A stretch of DNA of 35,843 bases from assembly GCA_026421205.1 (NCBI GenBank), contig JAPKBM010000016.1:1-35843 (forward strand), in the 5' to 3' direction. Position 1 is the first letter of the stretch, and every line of letters begins with the position of its first letter. Below the pieces are notes generated by a model that saw nothing but the letters and a program-made list of their open reading frames with translations, was not told the origin of the DNA and searched no databases. Source of the DNA: Planctomycetota bacterium. Its GTDB lineage: Bacteria; Planctomycetota; UBA1135. Positions 16,669 to 26,697 of this stretch are shown one piece after another. The position numbers and the translations under genes were made by a program.

Positions 16669-17627
16669 ATGAAATCTCATTCTGCAGGTATTGCCGGAGT
16701 CGGCCACGCACTTCCCCAGCGCGTGGTCGATAATTCCGTAATTGCGGAGCAAATTGGCAGGACGCCGGAATGGATTGAGTGCCGGACGGGAATTCGGACG
16801 CGCCATTGACTCGCTGAGGGAGAGTGCTTGGCTGATATTTGTGCCGAGGCTGCGCGCCGAGCATTGCAAGATGCCTCTCTTGCCGCCGGAGATGTTGATT
16901 TGATTCTTCTTGCGACGGTTTCTGCAGAGCAGAGCTTTCCTTCAGTTGCTTGTCGAGTTTAGGAGCAGCTGGGGTGCAAAAGGGCCGTTGCCTTCGATTT
17001 GCCCGCGGCGTGCTCCGGGTTTATCTTTGCCTTGTCCACGGCGGAGGCCTTTATCCTTTCTGGAAAGTATCGAACTATTTTAGTCATTGGCGGCGAGTTC
17101 TTGGCTCGTTTGACAAATCAGAAAGATCCGGGTTCTACCCATTTATTTGGAGACGGGGCTGGGGCTGTATTGTTACGACCTTGGGAAGAATGTCGACAAG
17201 GTCGGCTGGAAGCAACCGGCATGGGGTCGGATGGCGCGGGTGGTTCTCGAATTGAAATGCGGGAAAATATATATTTAGACGGAAAGGCCGTTTACCGTTT
17301 TGCAGTTCCAAAATAACTGAAGTTGTTCGTGAGGCCATGAATGGTCACGGCTCAGATGATTTGGGTTTGGTGATTCCCCATCAGGAAAATCGTCGTTTGA
17401 TTGAAACTGTCGGTGAGCGTTTGCACCTTCGGAAAGATCAGGTGTATATCAATATTGATCGAGTAGGGAATACGTCGGCGGCTTCCATCCCCATTGCTCT
17501 GTCACAGGCGAAGGCCGAGGGGCGACTCAAGTCCAGGCAAATCTTGGTGATGCCTGTAATGGGTGCAGGATGGACTTGGGGCGCTGGTAGAGAAATCCTC
17601 AAGAGAGGGGAGCACAGCAGGGCGTAA
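16669..17627 (+). pseudogene. Broken beta-ketoacyl-ACP synthase III (FabH-like) gene
   Basis: The ATG at 16669 opens a FabH-like frame (AGIAGVGHALPQRVVDNSVI). It is interrupted by TGA at 16807, where a Trp codon is likely (RTRH*LAEGE), and by TAG at 16960, where Gln is likely (ACRV*EQLG, usually CRVQEQLG). It then shifts frame at the A-run 17310-17313: one added A would restore VYRFAVPKITEVVREAM. All three catalytic residues are still readable: Cys in DLPAACSG, His in VIPHQENRRL and Asn in RVGNTSAASIPIAL. This points to recent inactivation or to sequence errors. Intact FabH starts fatty acid synthesis by condensing acetyl-CoA with malonyl-ACP; some relatives act in secondary metabolism. Confidence 0.85.
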
Positions 17628-17636
17628 TCAGGGATA

Positions 17637-20537
17637 ATGCGCACCATGAAAGCCATTCCCGCTCTTCTTTTCTCCTTTCTAATTTTCTCATCTCCGGCTT
17701 TTGCACAGGATGTGCCGGGCATGGGACAGCCACGTGCGTGGGAGCACGAGACTTCTGACGTGCCAGTAGATTCAAGAATCCACTTCGGTCATTTTGACAA
17801 TGGCGTGCGGTGGGCTTGGGTGAACCATGCGGAGCCGAAGGATCGTTGCTATATCCGCTTGCACGTGAATGTCGGTTCTTTAGCAGAAACGGACTCGGAG
17901 GCCGGTATGGCGCATTTTTTGGAGCATATGGCTTTTAATGGGTCGGAGAATTTTGCAGCCGGTACGTTGATTGAGTGGTTTCAAGAGCATGGCATGAGTT
18001 TTGGCGCCGACACTAATGCGCATACGGCTTTTTCAGAAACGGTTTATAAGTTGGACCTTCCGGAGTCTGACGAGGCAACATTGAAATCTGGCTTGCAGGT
18101 GTTACGGGATTTCGGCGGCGGGCTTTTGCTGGAGGAAAAGGAGGTACAGGCCGAGAAGGGTGTGATTGATGGAGAGCAGAGGGAGAGAGACTCTGCATTG
18201 TTTCGCGTGTTGATTCAGGAGTTAGAGCAATCTTACGCAGGAACCTTATATCCAAGGCGTTTGCCCATTGGGACGAAAGAAGTTCGGGATGTTTTTACGG
18301 CTGACAGCATTCGTCGTTTTTATCAAAAATGGTACCGACCTGAAAATATGACGGTCGTCCTTGTAGGAGACTTGAAAGATTTGGACCCAGTCCCCTTGAT
18401 TCAGGCAGCATTCGGGACGATGAGCGTGCCCCCAATGCCTTTGGCGAAAGAGCCGGAAATCGGAACGCCAGTCATGAAGGACCTTTTTTATACGATTTAC
18501 GAAAAAGAAATTGCAGCCGTTAATATTTCCGTAAAGATGGTCAAGCCCTATGAAGAAGAGGCGTACACAAAGAAAAAAATGGTGGAAGACTTGGCCTTGA
18601 ACGCAGCACACGCCATGTTGAATACGCGTTATCGTGAAATCCTTAAGCAGGAGGATGTTCCATTCCTTGCGGCATCTGTTGGGGATGCGGGCGGGCTGAA
18701 AGTTTTTGAAGGGGGCGCACTCTCCGTGAGTTCGGAGCCGGGGAAATGGAAAGAAGCATTGTCTTCCGCGGAGGATGAACTGCGCCGAGCCCTGAAGTTC
18801 GGTTTTCAGCAGGCTGAGCTTGAGGAGGTGCGTGCTAATCAATTGCGCTCTCTTCAGGAGTCTGTGGAACGCGAGTCCACACAGCATTCTAAATCCATTT
18901 TAGGTGAGCTTGTTGCGGCCTGTGAAGAGCGTATTGTTCCTACCCATGCCGTAACGAACCAGATGATTTTGGCGCCCGCAATGGGGACATTGACCGTGGA
19001 GGCGTGTAATCAAGCGTTGAGGAATCATTGGAAGGGCGGGACTTTGTCCATGACTTTATTTGGAAACTTAGATTTGGGCACCGACGGGGGCGAACAATTA
19101 AAGGCGGTGCATGACGCAGGGAAGACGCGAAGGCTTGACCCGCCGAAGACCATCGAAATGATGAATTTTTCTTATGCTTCCTTGAAGGAGAATGCCGCGA
19201 AGGTTCTTCATAGGAAGTACATTGAGGACTTGAAAATCTATACGGCTCAGTTTTCAAATGGAGTTCGAGTCAATGTGAAAAAGACAGATTTTAAAGAAAA
19301 ACAGATTCTGATGAACGTCCGTGTTGGGGAGGGCCAGCTAACAGTGGATCCAAAAAAAGATGGTGCGGTCGCTTGGGTTTCAGATAAAGTCTTTAGTGCC
19401 GGCGGTCTGGTCAAACATAGCAATGATGATTTGCGCCGATTATTGGCAGGCAAAGAAGTCGGCATTCTTTTTGGAATGAGAGAAGACGCTTTCGTTCTTT
19501 CTGGGGCAACGGTCCCTGAAGACCTTCTTCTTGAGTTTGAGTTAGCGTGTGCCTGGATGCAGTTTCCTGGATATCGCAAAGACGGGCTCAATCAATTGAT
19601 GCCGCAGCTACCGATGTTGTTTCAACAGTTTGCGCATCAACCCCGAGGCCCATTGCTCTTGGAATTTTTGCCGGAAGTCTTTTCTCATGACACGCGTTTC
19701 TCGCCCTTGCCTCCGATGGAGCAGATTGCAGGGGTCACAATGGATGCTGTTCGGAATTTCCTCAGTCATGCATTGGCGACGGGTCCGGTTGAATTGACGG
19801 TGGTCGGTGATGTGGACGTAGATGCTGTTTTTGCAGCGGCCGCACAAACCTTTGGTGTCTTGCCGCAGCGAAGGGAACGCCAGGAAGTGGAAGGCCGACG
19901 TCAGCCCACCGCGCCGAAAGGTGGGGTCAGAATGACGCGTTCTGTAGAAACACAAATCCCTCAATCGCTGGTGACTTTGGTATTCCCCACGAGTGACGGG
20001 ATTGCCATTGATCGTCGTCGCAACCTCTCCTTTTTGGGAAATATTGTGAATGACCGTTTGCGCCTTGAGGTACGAGAGCGGCTTGGTGCAGCGTATTCCC
20101 CGGGTGCTCAGAGTGATGCGAATGCCATTTATGAGGGCATGGGGTCGGTGGTGATTCAAGCCATGGCGGATCCGGATAAAGTGCAGATTTTGGTTGATGC
20201 CTGTAAATCAGTTGCCCGAGACTTGTATGAAAACGGAGTCACCCAAGAGGAGGTGAGTCGTTTGGTTGAACCGCTATTGGCAGGATTGAGGGATGCGATG
20301 AGAACCAATGGTTGGTGGCTTAACATTCTTTCTGATGCACAAACGCATCCGGACACCTTGTCTAACGTGCGCTCAGTGGAGGCGTTTTTCCAAAATATGT
20401 CCGCGAGTGACTTGTCTTCCTACACGAAGAGATACATGAATCCCGCGAACGCTTCTATTCTTGTGGTGAATCCAGAATTGCCGGAGCCGTTGGAGTTAGT
20501 TGCGCCTACACCTTCGCCTCCGATAGAGGAAGAATGA
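17637..20537 (+). CDS. Large M16 family zinc protease, exported (PqqL-like)
   Basis: A 966-aa protein with two M16 halves in one chain. A signal peptide is clear (IPALLFSFLIFSSPAFAQ), so it is periplasmic. The first half has HFLEH at residues 93-97 in GMAHFLEHMAFNGSENF, with the third ligand probably in EEKEVQAEKGVIDGEQRER. The second half begins near FSNGVRVNVKKTDF and includes EVRERLGAAYSP, the M16C arginine/tyrosine motif. This layout matches the large single-chain zinc proteases of PqqL type. It starts ten bases after the broken fabH-like gene and overlaps the next gene by ATGA. The substrate is unknown. Confidence 0.9.
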   Translation: MRTMKAIPALLFSFLIFSSPAFAQDVPGMGQPRAWEHETSDVPVDSRIHFGHFDNGVRWAWVNHAEPKDRCYIRLHVNVGSLAETDSEAGMAHFLEHMAFNGSENFAAGTLIEWFQEHGMSFGADTNAHTAFSETVYKLDLPESDEATLKSGLQVLRDFGGGLLLEEKEVQAEKGVIDGEQRERDSALFRVLIQELEQSYAGTLYPRRLPIGTKEVRDVFTADSIRRFYQKWYRPENMTVVLVGDLKDLDPVPLIQAAFGTMSVPPMPLAKEPEIGTPVMKDLFYTIYEKEIAAVNISVKMVKPYEEEAYTKKKMVEDLALNAAHAMLNTRYREILKQEDVPFLAASVGDAGGLKVFEGGALSVSSEPGKWKEALSSAEDELRRALKFGFQQAELEEVRANQLRSLQESVERESTQHSKSILGELVAACEERIVPTHAVTNQMILAPAMGTLTVEACNQALRNHWKGGTLSMTLFGNLDLGTDGGEQLKAVHDAGKTRRLDPPKTIEMMNFSYASLKENAAKVLHRKYIEDLKIYTAQFSNGVRVNVKKTDFKEKQILMNVRVGEGQLTVDPKKDGAVAWVSDKVFSAGGLVKHSNDDLRRLLAGKEVGILFGMREDAFVLSGATVPEDLLLEFELACAWMQFPGYRKDGLNQLMPQLPMLFQQFAHQPRGPLLLEFLPEVFSHDTRFSPLPPMEQIAGVTMDAVRNFLSHALATGPVELTVVGDVDVDAVFAAAAQTFGVLPQRRERQEVEGRRQPTAPKGGVRMTRSVETQIPQSLVTLVFPTSDGIAIDRRRNLSFLGNIVNDRLRLEVRERLGAAYSPGAQSDANAIYEGMGSVVIQAMADPDKVQILVDACKSVARDLYENGVTQEEVSRLVEPLLAGLRDAMRTNGWWLNILSDAQTHPDTLSNVRSVEAFFQNMSASDLSSYTKRYMNPANASILVVNPELPEPLELVAPTPSPPIEEE

Positions 20538-21577
20538 GAGCTGTTTCCATTTCGATTCATGGAGGCGTTGAAGTCCTTCAGTCTGGGGAGCACCCAATTC
20601 CAGAGCCTTTGGCCGATCAAGTTCGTATCAAAGTTGCGTGGTCCGCACTTAACCATTTAGATCTTTGGGTGCGCCAAGGGGTGCCTGGCCATACTTTCCC
20701 ATTACCGCTGATTCCAGGTTGTGATTTCAGTGGAGTGGTGGATGCCGTTGGGGAGCAAGTTTCATCGTGGCTCCTCGGAGACCGAGTCACCGTTGCCCCT
20801 GGATTTGCATGCTATGCCTGCGAAAAGTGCAAAGCCGGAAAGCATAACCTCTGCCGAGATTACGGGATTTATGGGGAGACCTGTGATGGCGGAAATGCGG
20901 AATATGCTGTCGTGGATGCAAAAAACTTATTGGCTGTTCCGGATGGATTCCCTTTGGATGTTGCCGCCGCATTCCCCTTGACGTATTTAACGGCTTGGCA
21001 CATGTTGGTGTCTCGCTGTAGCCTGCAGGAAGGGGACAAGGTTTTGGTGCACGCGGCTGGCTCAGGTGTGAGTGTGGCTGCCGTTCAAATTGCCAAGCAT
21101 TGGGGGGCCGACGTGATGGTGACGGCGGGAAGTGATGCAAAAGTGAACAAAGGCTTGGAGAATGGTGCAGATTTTGGCGTGAATTATCAGACGAAGGATT
21201 GGGAAAAAGAAGCGCGCTCGTGGACAAAAAAACGAGGATTGGACATTATCGTAGATCATGTGGGTGCAGATACTTTGCCGAAAGGGCTACGGCAGTTAGC
21301 AAAGGGTGGGCGCATCGTGACTTGTGGGGTGACCAGCGGCGCCGAAATGGAATTAAACATGGCCCCCTTGTTTTTTAAATCACTTTCCGTTTTAGGGAGC
21401 ACTATGGGCTCTTTGCAAGATATGCATACGGTCGCCGACTTGGTTTTTTCAGGTCAGCTCACCCCAATCATTGATTCCCGCTATGATTTCGCAGACATTG
21501 CTCTGGCTCACCAGAGAATGGGGGAGCGTCAGGCTTTTGGCAAACTACTCCTTCAGGTGAACCCTGCCGTAGAATAA
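20534..21577 (+). CDS. Zinc-type medium-chain dehydrogenase/reductase
   Basis: A 347-aa MDR-superfamily protein. The N-terminal GroES-like half has the structural zinc ligands C93, C96, C99 and C107 in CYACEKCKAGKHNLC, and PGCDFSGVV. The position of the first catalytic zinc ligand reads ALNHLDLW, with Asn instead of Cys, as in the quinone-oxidoreductase-like branch. The Rossmann half has VLVHAAGSGVSVAAVQIAK and the region IIVDHVGADTLP. It probably reduces a carbonyl or quinone compound with NAD(P)H; the substrate cannot be read from sequence. The ATGA overlap with the M16 gene suggests one transcript. Confidence 0.88.
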   Translation: MRAVSISIHGGVEVLQSGEHPIPEPLADQVRIKVAWSALNHLDLWVRQGVPGHTFPLPLIPGCDFSGVVDAVGEQVSSWLLGDRVTVAPGFACYACEKCKAGKHNLCRDYGIYGETCDGGNAEYAVVDAKNLLAVPDGFPLDVAAAFPLTYLTAWHMLVSRCSLQEGDKVLVHAAGSGVSVAAVQIAKHWGADVMVTAGSDAKVNKGLENGADFGVNYQTKDWEKEARSWTKKRGLDIIVDHVGADTLPKGLRQLAKGGRIVTCGVTSGAEMELNMAPLFFKSLSVLGSTMGSLQDMHTVADLVFSGQLTPIIDSRYDFADIALAHQRMGERQAFGKLLLQVNPAVE

Positions 21578-21583
21578 GGCATC

Positions 21584-21874
21584 ATGAAAGCACTCCTATT
21601 CCTCGTTTCACTTTTGACGACGTCTTCCCCGGCCATGTCTCAGGAAGTTGCTACGGCTTCAGTTAATCCTCTTCCATCTGTGAAAGAGGCCTCTTCGGGT
21701 GAGTCATTCCCTCTGCAATGGACCGCTTCCAAGGACATCAAGAACCCCGTACTTGGAAAGGCTTTTTTTGACATTTACTTAGGGACAGACCCTATTGCAA
21801 GAATCGGCCGCGAATCTTTTCTTGATGCGCTTGGAGATTTTCTAAAGCCTGCACAAAAATTCCATGAGCGGTAA
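21584..21874 (+). CDS. Small exported protein, unknown function
   Basis: A 96-aa ORF with a clear signal peptide (MKALLFLVSLLTTSSPAMSQ) and a mature part of about 76 residues ending KFHER. It starts six bases after the dehydrogenase gene and overlaps the PilZ gene by 11 bp, which supports it being real. No family recognised. Confidence 0.65.
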   Translation: MKALLFLVSLLTTSSPAMSQEVATASVNPLPSVKEASSGESFPLQWTASKDIKNPVLGKAFFDIYLGTDPIARIGRESFLDALGDFLKPAQKFHER

Positions 21875-22151
21875 TTCAGACGGGCGTCGGAGTGAGCGCC
21901 AATCTTTTGAGGTGCCCCTCGCATTAGTTTTAGCTACGGGTTCTCTCGAAGGTGAGGCCATGGACCTTTCTCGTGAGGGTATCCTGATTAAAGCGAAGGG
22001 GAAAATCACGATGCTGCTGCAGCTCAATGGCCAGGAATATCGTGGTCGTTTGGTGAGAGCGACCCCCTTGAGTGAGAATGAAACTTCTTATGCCATTGAG
22101 TTTGATGAGCCTATGGACGGCATTGAGGCTTCCGCGCCTTCTTCCACATGA
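21864..22151 (+). CDS. PilZ domain protein
   Basis: A 95-aa stand-alone PilZ domain. The cyclic-di-GMP binding motif RxxxR is R8-R12 in GRRSERQ, and the second motif D/NxSxxG is D34-S36-G39 in MDLSREGI, so both binding sequences are complete. The rest fits the beta-barrel (GRLVRATPLSENETSYAIEF). It probably responds to c-di-GMP, but its target is unknown. The ATGA at 22148 couples it to nqrM. Confidence 0.85.
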   Translation: MSGNSDGRRSERQSFEVPLALVLATGSLEGEAMDLSREGILIKAKGKITMLLQLNGQEYRGRLVRATPLSENETSYAIEFDEPMDGIEASAPSST

Positions 22152-22435
22152 GCATCCTCACCATGATTTTTGCTGGCTTTGTGCTTTTTGCACTGGCAAT
22201 GCTTGTCATGGCTGTTGGCGTCCTCTTCCGTGGTCGGCGCTTATCTGGATCGTGTGGAGGCAATACACCGGATGGACAATCCTTGGCAGATTGTATTTGC
22301 GCTCGGAAAGAGGCAAAGATTTGTGCCGGAGACGAAGAGAATGAACTCGTCCGACTTGCGGAATTAGGGAACCCGGGTCGAAATGATTTCCACGTTCACG
22401 GTCCAACGGTCGTCGGCGAGAATTTTTCTGTTTGA
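22148..22435 (+). CDS. nqrM: Na+-NQR maturation protein NqrM
   Basis: A 95-aa protein with an N-terminal transmembrane helix (FAGFVLFALAMLVMAVGVLF) followed by GRRLSGSCGG and further cysteines: C36, C49, C51 and C59. A membrane helix, then a GRRxxxGSCGG stretch and four cysteines, is the pattern of NqrM (DUF539). NqrM is needed in Vibrio and Klebsiella for assembly of functional Na+-NQR, probably by supplying iron to the Cys-ligated centre between NqrD and NqrE. The tail after the Cys cluster (to 22435) is longer than usual and overlaps the 3' end of apbE on the other strand by 40 bp. Its position next to apbE supports the call. Confidence 0.85.
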   Translation: MSILTMIFAGFVLFALAMLVMAVGVLFRGRRLSGSCGGNTPDGQSLADCICARKEAKICAGDEENELVRLAELGNPGRNDFHVHGPTVVGENFSV

Positions 22436-23451
22436 ACGGCGGTGAATCGATTGCCTTGGCGCAGAATGAAGAGGGCTTCGGTATGCGGGTAGTGCTCTTG
22501 AAGAAGTAGCATGCCTTCTTTGGGGCCAAGGACAGTGAGGGCTGTCGCCAGAGCGTCGGCGGTCATGCAGTCATCGGCTAATACGGTGACCGAAGCCACG
22601 TTGTTTATGATTGGTAACCCCGTGCGCGGGTCAAGGATATGAGATATGCGTTTCCCGTCAATCATCCGGAAGTTTCGATAATCTCCACTGGTGGCTACTG
22701 CACGATCCGTGAGCAGGAGTACCTCTTGAATCATTTTACTTGGCATGGATTGCTCAGTTGGCTTTTCAATTCCAATACTCCACGGTTGACCAGGTAGCTT
22801 TTCTCCTCTGACACGCAATTCCCCGCCGACTTCAACGAGAAAATCCTTCAATCCCAAAGTAGAAAGGAATTCAGATGCTGCGTCAACACCATAGCCTTTC
22901 GCGAAAGCCGAAAAATCCAATTGCACGCCCGCAAGTTTTTTTCTAATCGTTTGATCCTTTTTATCCCAAAGAACATGTTGCCAACCGACCCTTTTCTTAA
23001 TGGACTGAATCTCTTCGATAGAAGGGGGTGCTAACCGATGCTTTTCAGGACCAAACCCCCAGGCGTTGACCAAAGGAAGGACCGTGGGGTCAAATGCGCC
23101 CTTAGTTTGCTGCGCTAGTTGAAGCCCTAGTTCTAAGTTGACTCCCGTGGAGGGTCTGATCGAAAGGACCTCACTGGATGAAGCACGGTTGAAGCGAGAG
23201 ACGTCGGAGTCTACTTTGTAGGTAGACATGGCTTGATCGACCTGGTCTAACTGGATCTGGATCATCTTTTGCACATTTTCCCGTTGGGAATCCGGCATGC
23301 CCTCTTCTGTTCGTATGGTGGCATGCCAAGTCGTTCCCATCGTTTCCCCGGAAAGATGCCAAAGCGTGGCTTGGGGCGATGGCTCTCCACACCCAGAGAA
23401 TGCAAGGATAAGCCCAAAGGCGAGGACGGCTTGTTTACCCGCCGAAATCAT
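22396..23451 (-). CDS. apbE: FAD:protein FMN transferase
   Basis: A 351-aa lipoprotein (LAFSGC, lipid-modified Cys21) that works on the periplasmic side. ApbE cleaves FAD and attaches FMN through a phosphoester bond to a Thr of target proteins, here NqrB and NqrC. Visible family features: [13 protein letters not shown] near residue 36, [28 protein letters not shown] and [14 protein letters not shown], and Mg2+/catalytic residues near [13 protein letters not shown]. It is the last gene of the nqr operon and overlaps nqrF by 17 bp. The 3' end overlaps the convergent nqrM. Confidence 0.95.
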   Translation of the reverse strand: MISAGKQAVLAFGLILAFSGCGEPSPQATLWHLSGETMGTTWHATIRTEEGMPDSQRENVQKMIQIQLDQVDQAMSTYKVDSDVSRFNRASSSEVLSIRPSTGVNLELGLQLAQQTKGAFDPTVLPLVNAWGFGPEKHRLAPPSIEEIQSIKKRVGWQHVLWDKKDQTIRKKLAGVQLDFSAFAKGYGVDAASEFLSTLGLKDFLVEVGGELRVRGEKLPGQPWSIGIEKPTEQSMPSKMIQEVLLLTDRAVATSGDYRNFRMIDGKRISHILDPRTGLPIINNVASVTVLADDCMTADALATALTVLGPKEGMLLLQEHYPHTEALFILRQGNRFTAVQTEKFSPTTVGP

Positions 23452-24670
23452 CCAAGAAGATGTCTTCGTGCTCTACGCCCAAGTTGATGAGCATGTCGAT
23501 GACAGCCAGATTCATCATGGGAGGACCACAAACGTAGTATTGAGCCTCTTCTGGTGCTTCGTGACTCCCTAGGTAAGAATCAAGAAGGACTTGGTGGATG
23601 AAACCGGTCTTGCCAGCCCATTTATCCTCTGGAAGAGGGTCCGATAGAGCCAAATGCCAATTAAAGTTGTTGAAATCCTCTGCTATCGCATCAAATTCAT
23701 CCATGTAAAAAGCTTCTCGCATAGAACGAGCTCCGTACCAAAAACTCACCTTCTTTTGGGTTTTAAGAGTCCGAAATAGATGCATTAAATGCGACCGCAT
23801 GGGGGCCATGCCGGCACCACCTCCGATGAACACCATTTCTCGATCATTATCCTTGAGGAAGAACTCTCCGTAAGGACCTGAGATGATTACCTTGTCTCCA
23901 GGCTTTTGCTTAAAGATGAACGAAGACCCTTTTCCCGTAGGCGTGCCTTCGGGAGCCCGCGGCGGAGGCGTTGCAATGCGGACATTCAACATAACGCGAT
24001 TGCCTTCGGCGGGATAGGAGGCCATTGAGTAGGCGCGCTCTACCGTCTCTTTCGTGGTAGAGCGGATGTCCCAAATTTTGAACTGGTCCCAGTCCTCTTG
24101 GTATTCCTTTTGCACGTTAAAGTCGGTGTAAGGAATGTCATGGGGTGGAATTTCAATTTGGATGTATCCACCGGACTCATAATCAATGCTTTCCCCTTCA
24201 GGGAGTTGCATAATAAACTCTTTGATGAATGTTGCCACGTTGTCATTAGACACAACGTCACACTCCCATTTCTTCACGGAGAAGATTTCGGCCGGAACTT
24301 CAATCTCCATGTCCTCACGTACTTTCACCTGACAGGCAAGCCGCCAGTCTTCTTTCGCCTGGCCACGGGAAATATGCCCTTTTTCGGTAGGGAGGAGGCT
24401 GCCGCCGCCTGCATGGACTTGGACGGTGCACTGACCACAGGTTCCACCGCCTCCACAAGCAGAAGGGACGAAAAGTTTCTGTTCAGACAAAGTCGTCAAC
24501 AAGGTACTTCCCGAGGAGACTGAAATTGCCTTGCTCTGATCTCCATTGACAACAATACGGACGGCACCGGAAGCCACTAATTTACTTTTTGCCACAAGAA
24601 GAATGAATACCATGGCCAGCACAACGGCTGTAAACATTGCAATTCCGAAAAGGATCGTTTGTATGTCCAT
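23435..24670 (-). CDS. nqrF: Na+-NQR subunit F (NADH-oxidising, FAD and 2Fe-2S)
   Basis: A 411-aa subunit that accepts electrons from NADH. One N-terminal transmembrane helix anchors it ([20 protein letters not shown]). A ferredoxin domain has the 2Fe-2S ligands C72, C78, C81 and C113 ([12 protein letters not shown] and RLACQVKV). The flavoprotein reductase part follows with RAYSMASYP (FAD), GPYGEFFLK, the NAD loop [16 protein letters not shown] and [10 protein letters not shown], ending in FLDDFGG. Length and order match other NqrF proteins. It lies 15 bp after nqrE and overlaps apbE by 17 bp. Confidence 0.97.
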   Translation of the reverse strand: MDIQTILFGIAMFTAVVLAMVFILLVAKSKLVASGAVRIVVNGDQSKAISVSSGSTLLTTLSEQKLFVPSACGGGGTCGQCTVQVHAGGGSLLPTEKGHISRGQAKEDWRLACQVKVREDMEIEVPAEIFSVKKWECDVVSNDNVATFIKEFIMQLPEGESIDYESGGYIQIEIPPHDIPYTDFNVQKEYQEDWDQFKIWDIRSTTKETVERAYSMASYPAEGNRVMLNVRIATPPPRAPEGTPTGKGSSFIFKQKPGDKVIISGPYGEFFLKDNDREMVFIGGGAGMAPMRSHLMHLFRTLKTQKKVSFWYGARSMREAFYMDEFDAIAEDFNNFNWHLALSDPLPEDKWAGKTGFIHQVLLDSYLGSHEAPEEAQYYVCGPPMMNLAVIDMLINLGVEHEDIFLDDFGG

Positions 24671-24685
24671 TGTTAAATGGGGAGC

Positions 24686-25300
24686 CTAGAGTTGGATGCC
24701 TGCAAAAATCATGAAACCCATGGCCATCAAGCCAGTCGTGATGAAAGTAATTCCTAGTCCACGGAGTCCGGGAGGGACATTGGAGTATTTGAGTTTTTCT
24801 CGAATGGCAGCCAAGGCAACAATGGCCATCCAAAAGCCAATGCCTGAACCAATGCCGTACACCGTACTTTCTACAAGGTCATATTCTCTTTGTACCATGA
24901 ACAAGGAAGACCCAAGAATGGCACAATTCACAGCGATGAGAGGGAGGAACACTCCCAAGGCGGCATAAAGTGCGGGAGAGAACTTTTCCACGACCATTTC
25001 CACAATTTGAACCATGGCGGCAATAGTGGCAATGTATGCAATGAACCCAAGGAAAGATAAATCCATGTCCTGGGCCGTATCCCCAAGCATCCAGGTCAAC
25101 GCCCCTTCTTTGAGAAGGTAATGGAAAACCAGGTTATTCAAGGGGGTGGTGATGGCAAGAACAAAGGTAACGGCAAGACCCAAGCCCATAGCGGTGTCCA
25201 CCTTTTTGGACACAGCCAAAAAGGAACACATGCCAAGGAAGAACGCGAGGACGATGTTCTCAACAAAAATTGCCTTTAGCGCTAAGTTAATGAGTTCCAT
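24686..25300 (-). CDS. nqrE: Na+-NQR subunit E
   Basis: A 204-aa membrane subunit with six predicted helices, homologous to NqrD. Together the pair forms an inverted-repeat unit of the sodium channel. The cysteines that, with those of NqrD, ligate the intramembrane iron centre are present: C25 in [11 protein letters not shown] and C125 in [10 protein letters not shown]. The start codon follows the nqrD stop directly. Identification is secure from sequence and position. Confidence 0.97.
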   Translation of the reverse strand: MELINLALKAIFVENIVLAFFLGMCSFLAVSKKVDTAMGLGLAVTFVLAITTPLNNLVFHYLLKEGALTWMLGDTAQDMDLSFLGFIAYIATIAAMVQIVEMVVEKFSPALYAALGVFLPLIAVNCAILGSSLFMVQREYDLVESTVYGIGSGIGFWMAIVALAAIREKLKYSNVPPGLRGLGITFITTGLMAMGFMIFAGIQL

Positions 25301-25927
25301 TTAGTTTTCCTCCTCTTGCATCTCAGGGGTCAAGGTACGTTGCAGCCAAATCATCAGGCCAATCAAGAAGAAAGCCCCAGGCGCAAGAACCATTAAACCA
25401 TTGGGGAAATACCAACCACCGTTATTGACGCTTTCCATAATCGTGATGCCGAAGATTGTCCCTGAGCCGAGGAGTTCCCGAAAAAAACCAACAAGGAGCA
25501 GAACGATTGCGTAGCCCATAGAGTTTGCAAAGCCATCGATGGCGGATTTCAATGGGGGGTTGGCCATGGCGAAAGCTTCGGCGCGCCCCATGACAATGCA
25601 ATTTGTGATAATAAGGCCGACGAAAACGGAAAGCTGTTTACTGACATCGAAAAGGTACGCTTTCATGACCTGGTCCGCAACAATAACGAGCGAGGCGATG
25701 ATTGCCAACTGCGTAATGATGCGAATACTTCCTGGGATTTTATTTCGGAGTAAAGAAATGGAGATGTTGGAGAGCACAAGCACAAAAGTAAGCGCCAAAC
25801 TCATCACGACAGCAGTTTCCATTTTTGTGGTTACTGCAAGGGCCGAGCAAATACCTAAAACATGCAGAGTGATAGGATTCTTGAGGTGCAATGGGTCAAC
25901 CAGGATTGCCTTGGTCTCTTTGTTCAT
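25301..25927 (-). CDS. nqrD: Na+-NQR subunit D
   Basis: A 208-aa membrane subunit with about six helices. The iron-centre cysteines are C27 in [10 protein letters not shown] and C110 in [15 protein letters not shown]. These are the partners of NqrE C25 and C125. An ATGA overlap links it to nqrC upstream and its end abuts nqrE, so it is internal in the operon. Confidence 0.97.
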   Translation of the reverse strand: MNKETKAILVDPLHLKNPITLHVLGICSALAVTTKMETAVVMSLALTFVLVLSNISISLLRNKIPGSIRIITQLAIIASLVIVADQVMKAYLFDVSKQLSVFVGLIITNCIVMGRAEAFAMANPPLKSAIDGFANSMGYAIVLLLVGFFRELLGSGTIFGITIMESVNNGGWYFPNGLMVLAPGAFFLIGLMIWLQRTLTPEMQEEEN

Positions 25928-26697
25928 CGTTGTGCCTCCCTTTGTTGGCGGAGGAAAGGTCCATAGCCGGTGTCACCCAGCCAGAGTTGGACTAAATTGC
26001 CGACTGCTTTGCTAGTTATGGTGGCACCTGAAATGCCATCGACTTGAGTAGCAAGATTTTTCACTGCGCCGTATTTGACTACTTCTACTGCCGGGTTGCC
26101 ATCTTCATCAAAGCAAAGTTTTCCAGGCCAAAGTGCCTTCCAGTTAGGGTTCTCAATCTCCCCACCAAGGCCCGGTGTTTCAAGGTGCTCATAGAAAGTA
26201 ATGCCGACGACTTTGCTGGTGTCGGGCTCGATCGCCAAGAAGCCAAGGAGAAGAGACCAAAGTCCATTTCCATAGATAGGAAGGACGAGGCATTCTTTCC
26301 CGGCCGTTTTGACGCGATACGCCAAGAGCGTTTTAGGCATCCTCTTAATGGCAACCCTTTTTGCCCGTGGGTCCGAGGCATCCACGCCTCCCTCGTCTGT
26401 TTTTGAAATTTTTAACGGATTAAATTTCCAGACATTACGAATTTCAACTGGATTACCGGTTGCCTGGTCGAAAGTGAGGACTTCGATGTCTTCGAAAATC
26501 CGAGCGACTTTTTCAGGGTTTGGCTCTTCGCCAGTTTCAATCAACTGCGCAACTCGAAGGACATTCATTTGTTTGTACAGTAGCTTGTTCGCCTCCTGCT
26601 TGTCTTTTAAGACTACGGCGAGAGAGCTGACCGTTGCAGAGCAAATGAGGCAGAGTGCAAGTGCAAAGCAAACAATGTATTTGTTACTGAATTCCAA
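25924..26697 (-). CDS. nqrC: Na+-NQR subunit C (covalent FMN)
   Basis: A 257-aa subunit with one N-terminal helix ([21 protein letters not shown]) and a periplasmic flavin domain. The flavinylation motif is SGAT in [13 protein letters not shown], with FMN expected on Thr226. [19 protein letters not shown] and [14 protein letters not shown] are typical of the family. It overlaps nqrB by 14 bp and nqrD by 4 bp. Confidence 0.97.
   Translation of the reverse strand: MEFSNKYIVCFALALCLICSATVSSLAVVLKDKQEANKLLYKQMNVLRVAQLIETGEEPNPEKVARIFEDIEVLTFDQATGNPVEIRNVWKFNPLKISKTDEGGVDASDPRAKRVAIKRMPKTLLAYRVKTAGKECLVLPIYGNGLWSLLLGFLAIEPDTSKVVGITFYEHLETPGLGGEIENPNWKALWPGKLCFDEDGNPAVEVVKYGAVKNLATQVDGISGATITSKAVGNLVQLWLGDTGYGPFLRQQREAQR

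Noticed and set aside
16807-16962. Recoding of TGA as Trp or selenocysteine and TAG as Gln in the fabH-like gene
   Set aside because: TGA and TAG serve as ordinary stops for neighbouring genes and a frameshift is also present, so decay or sequence error is simpler.
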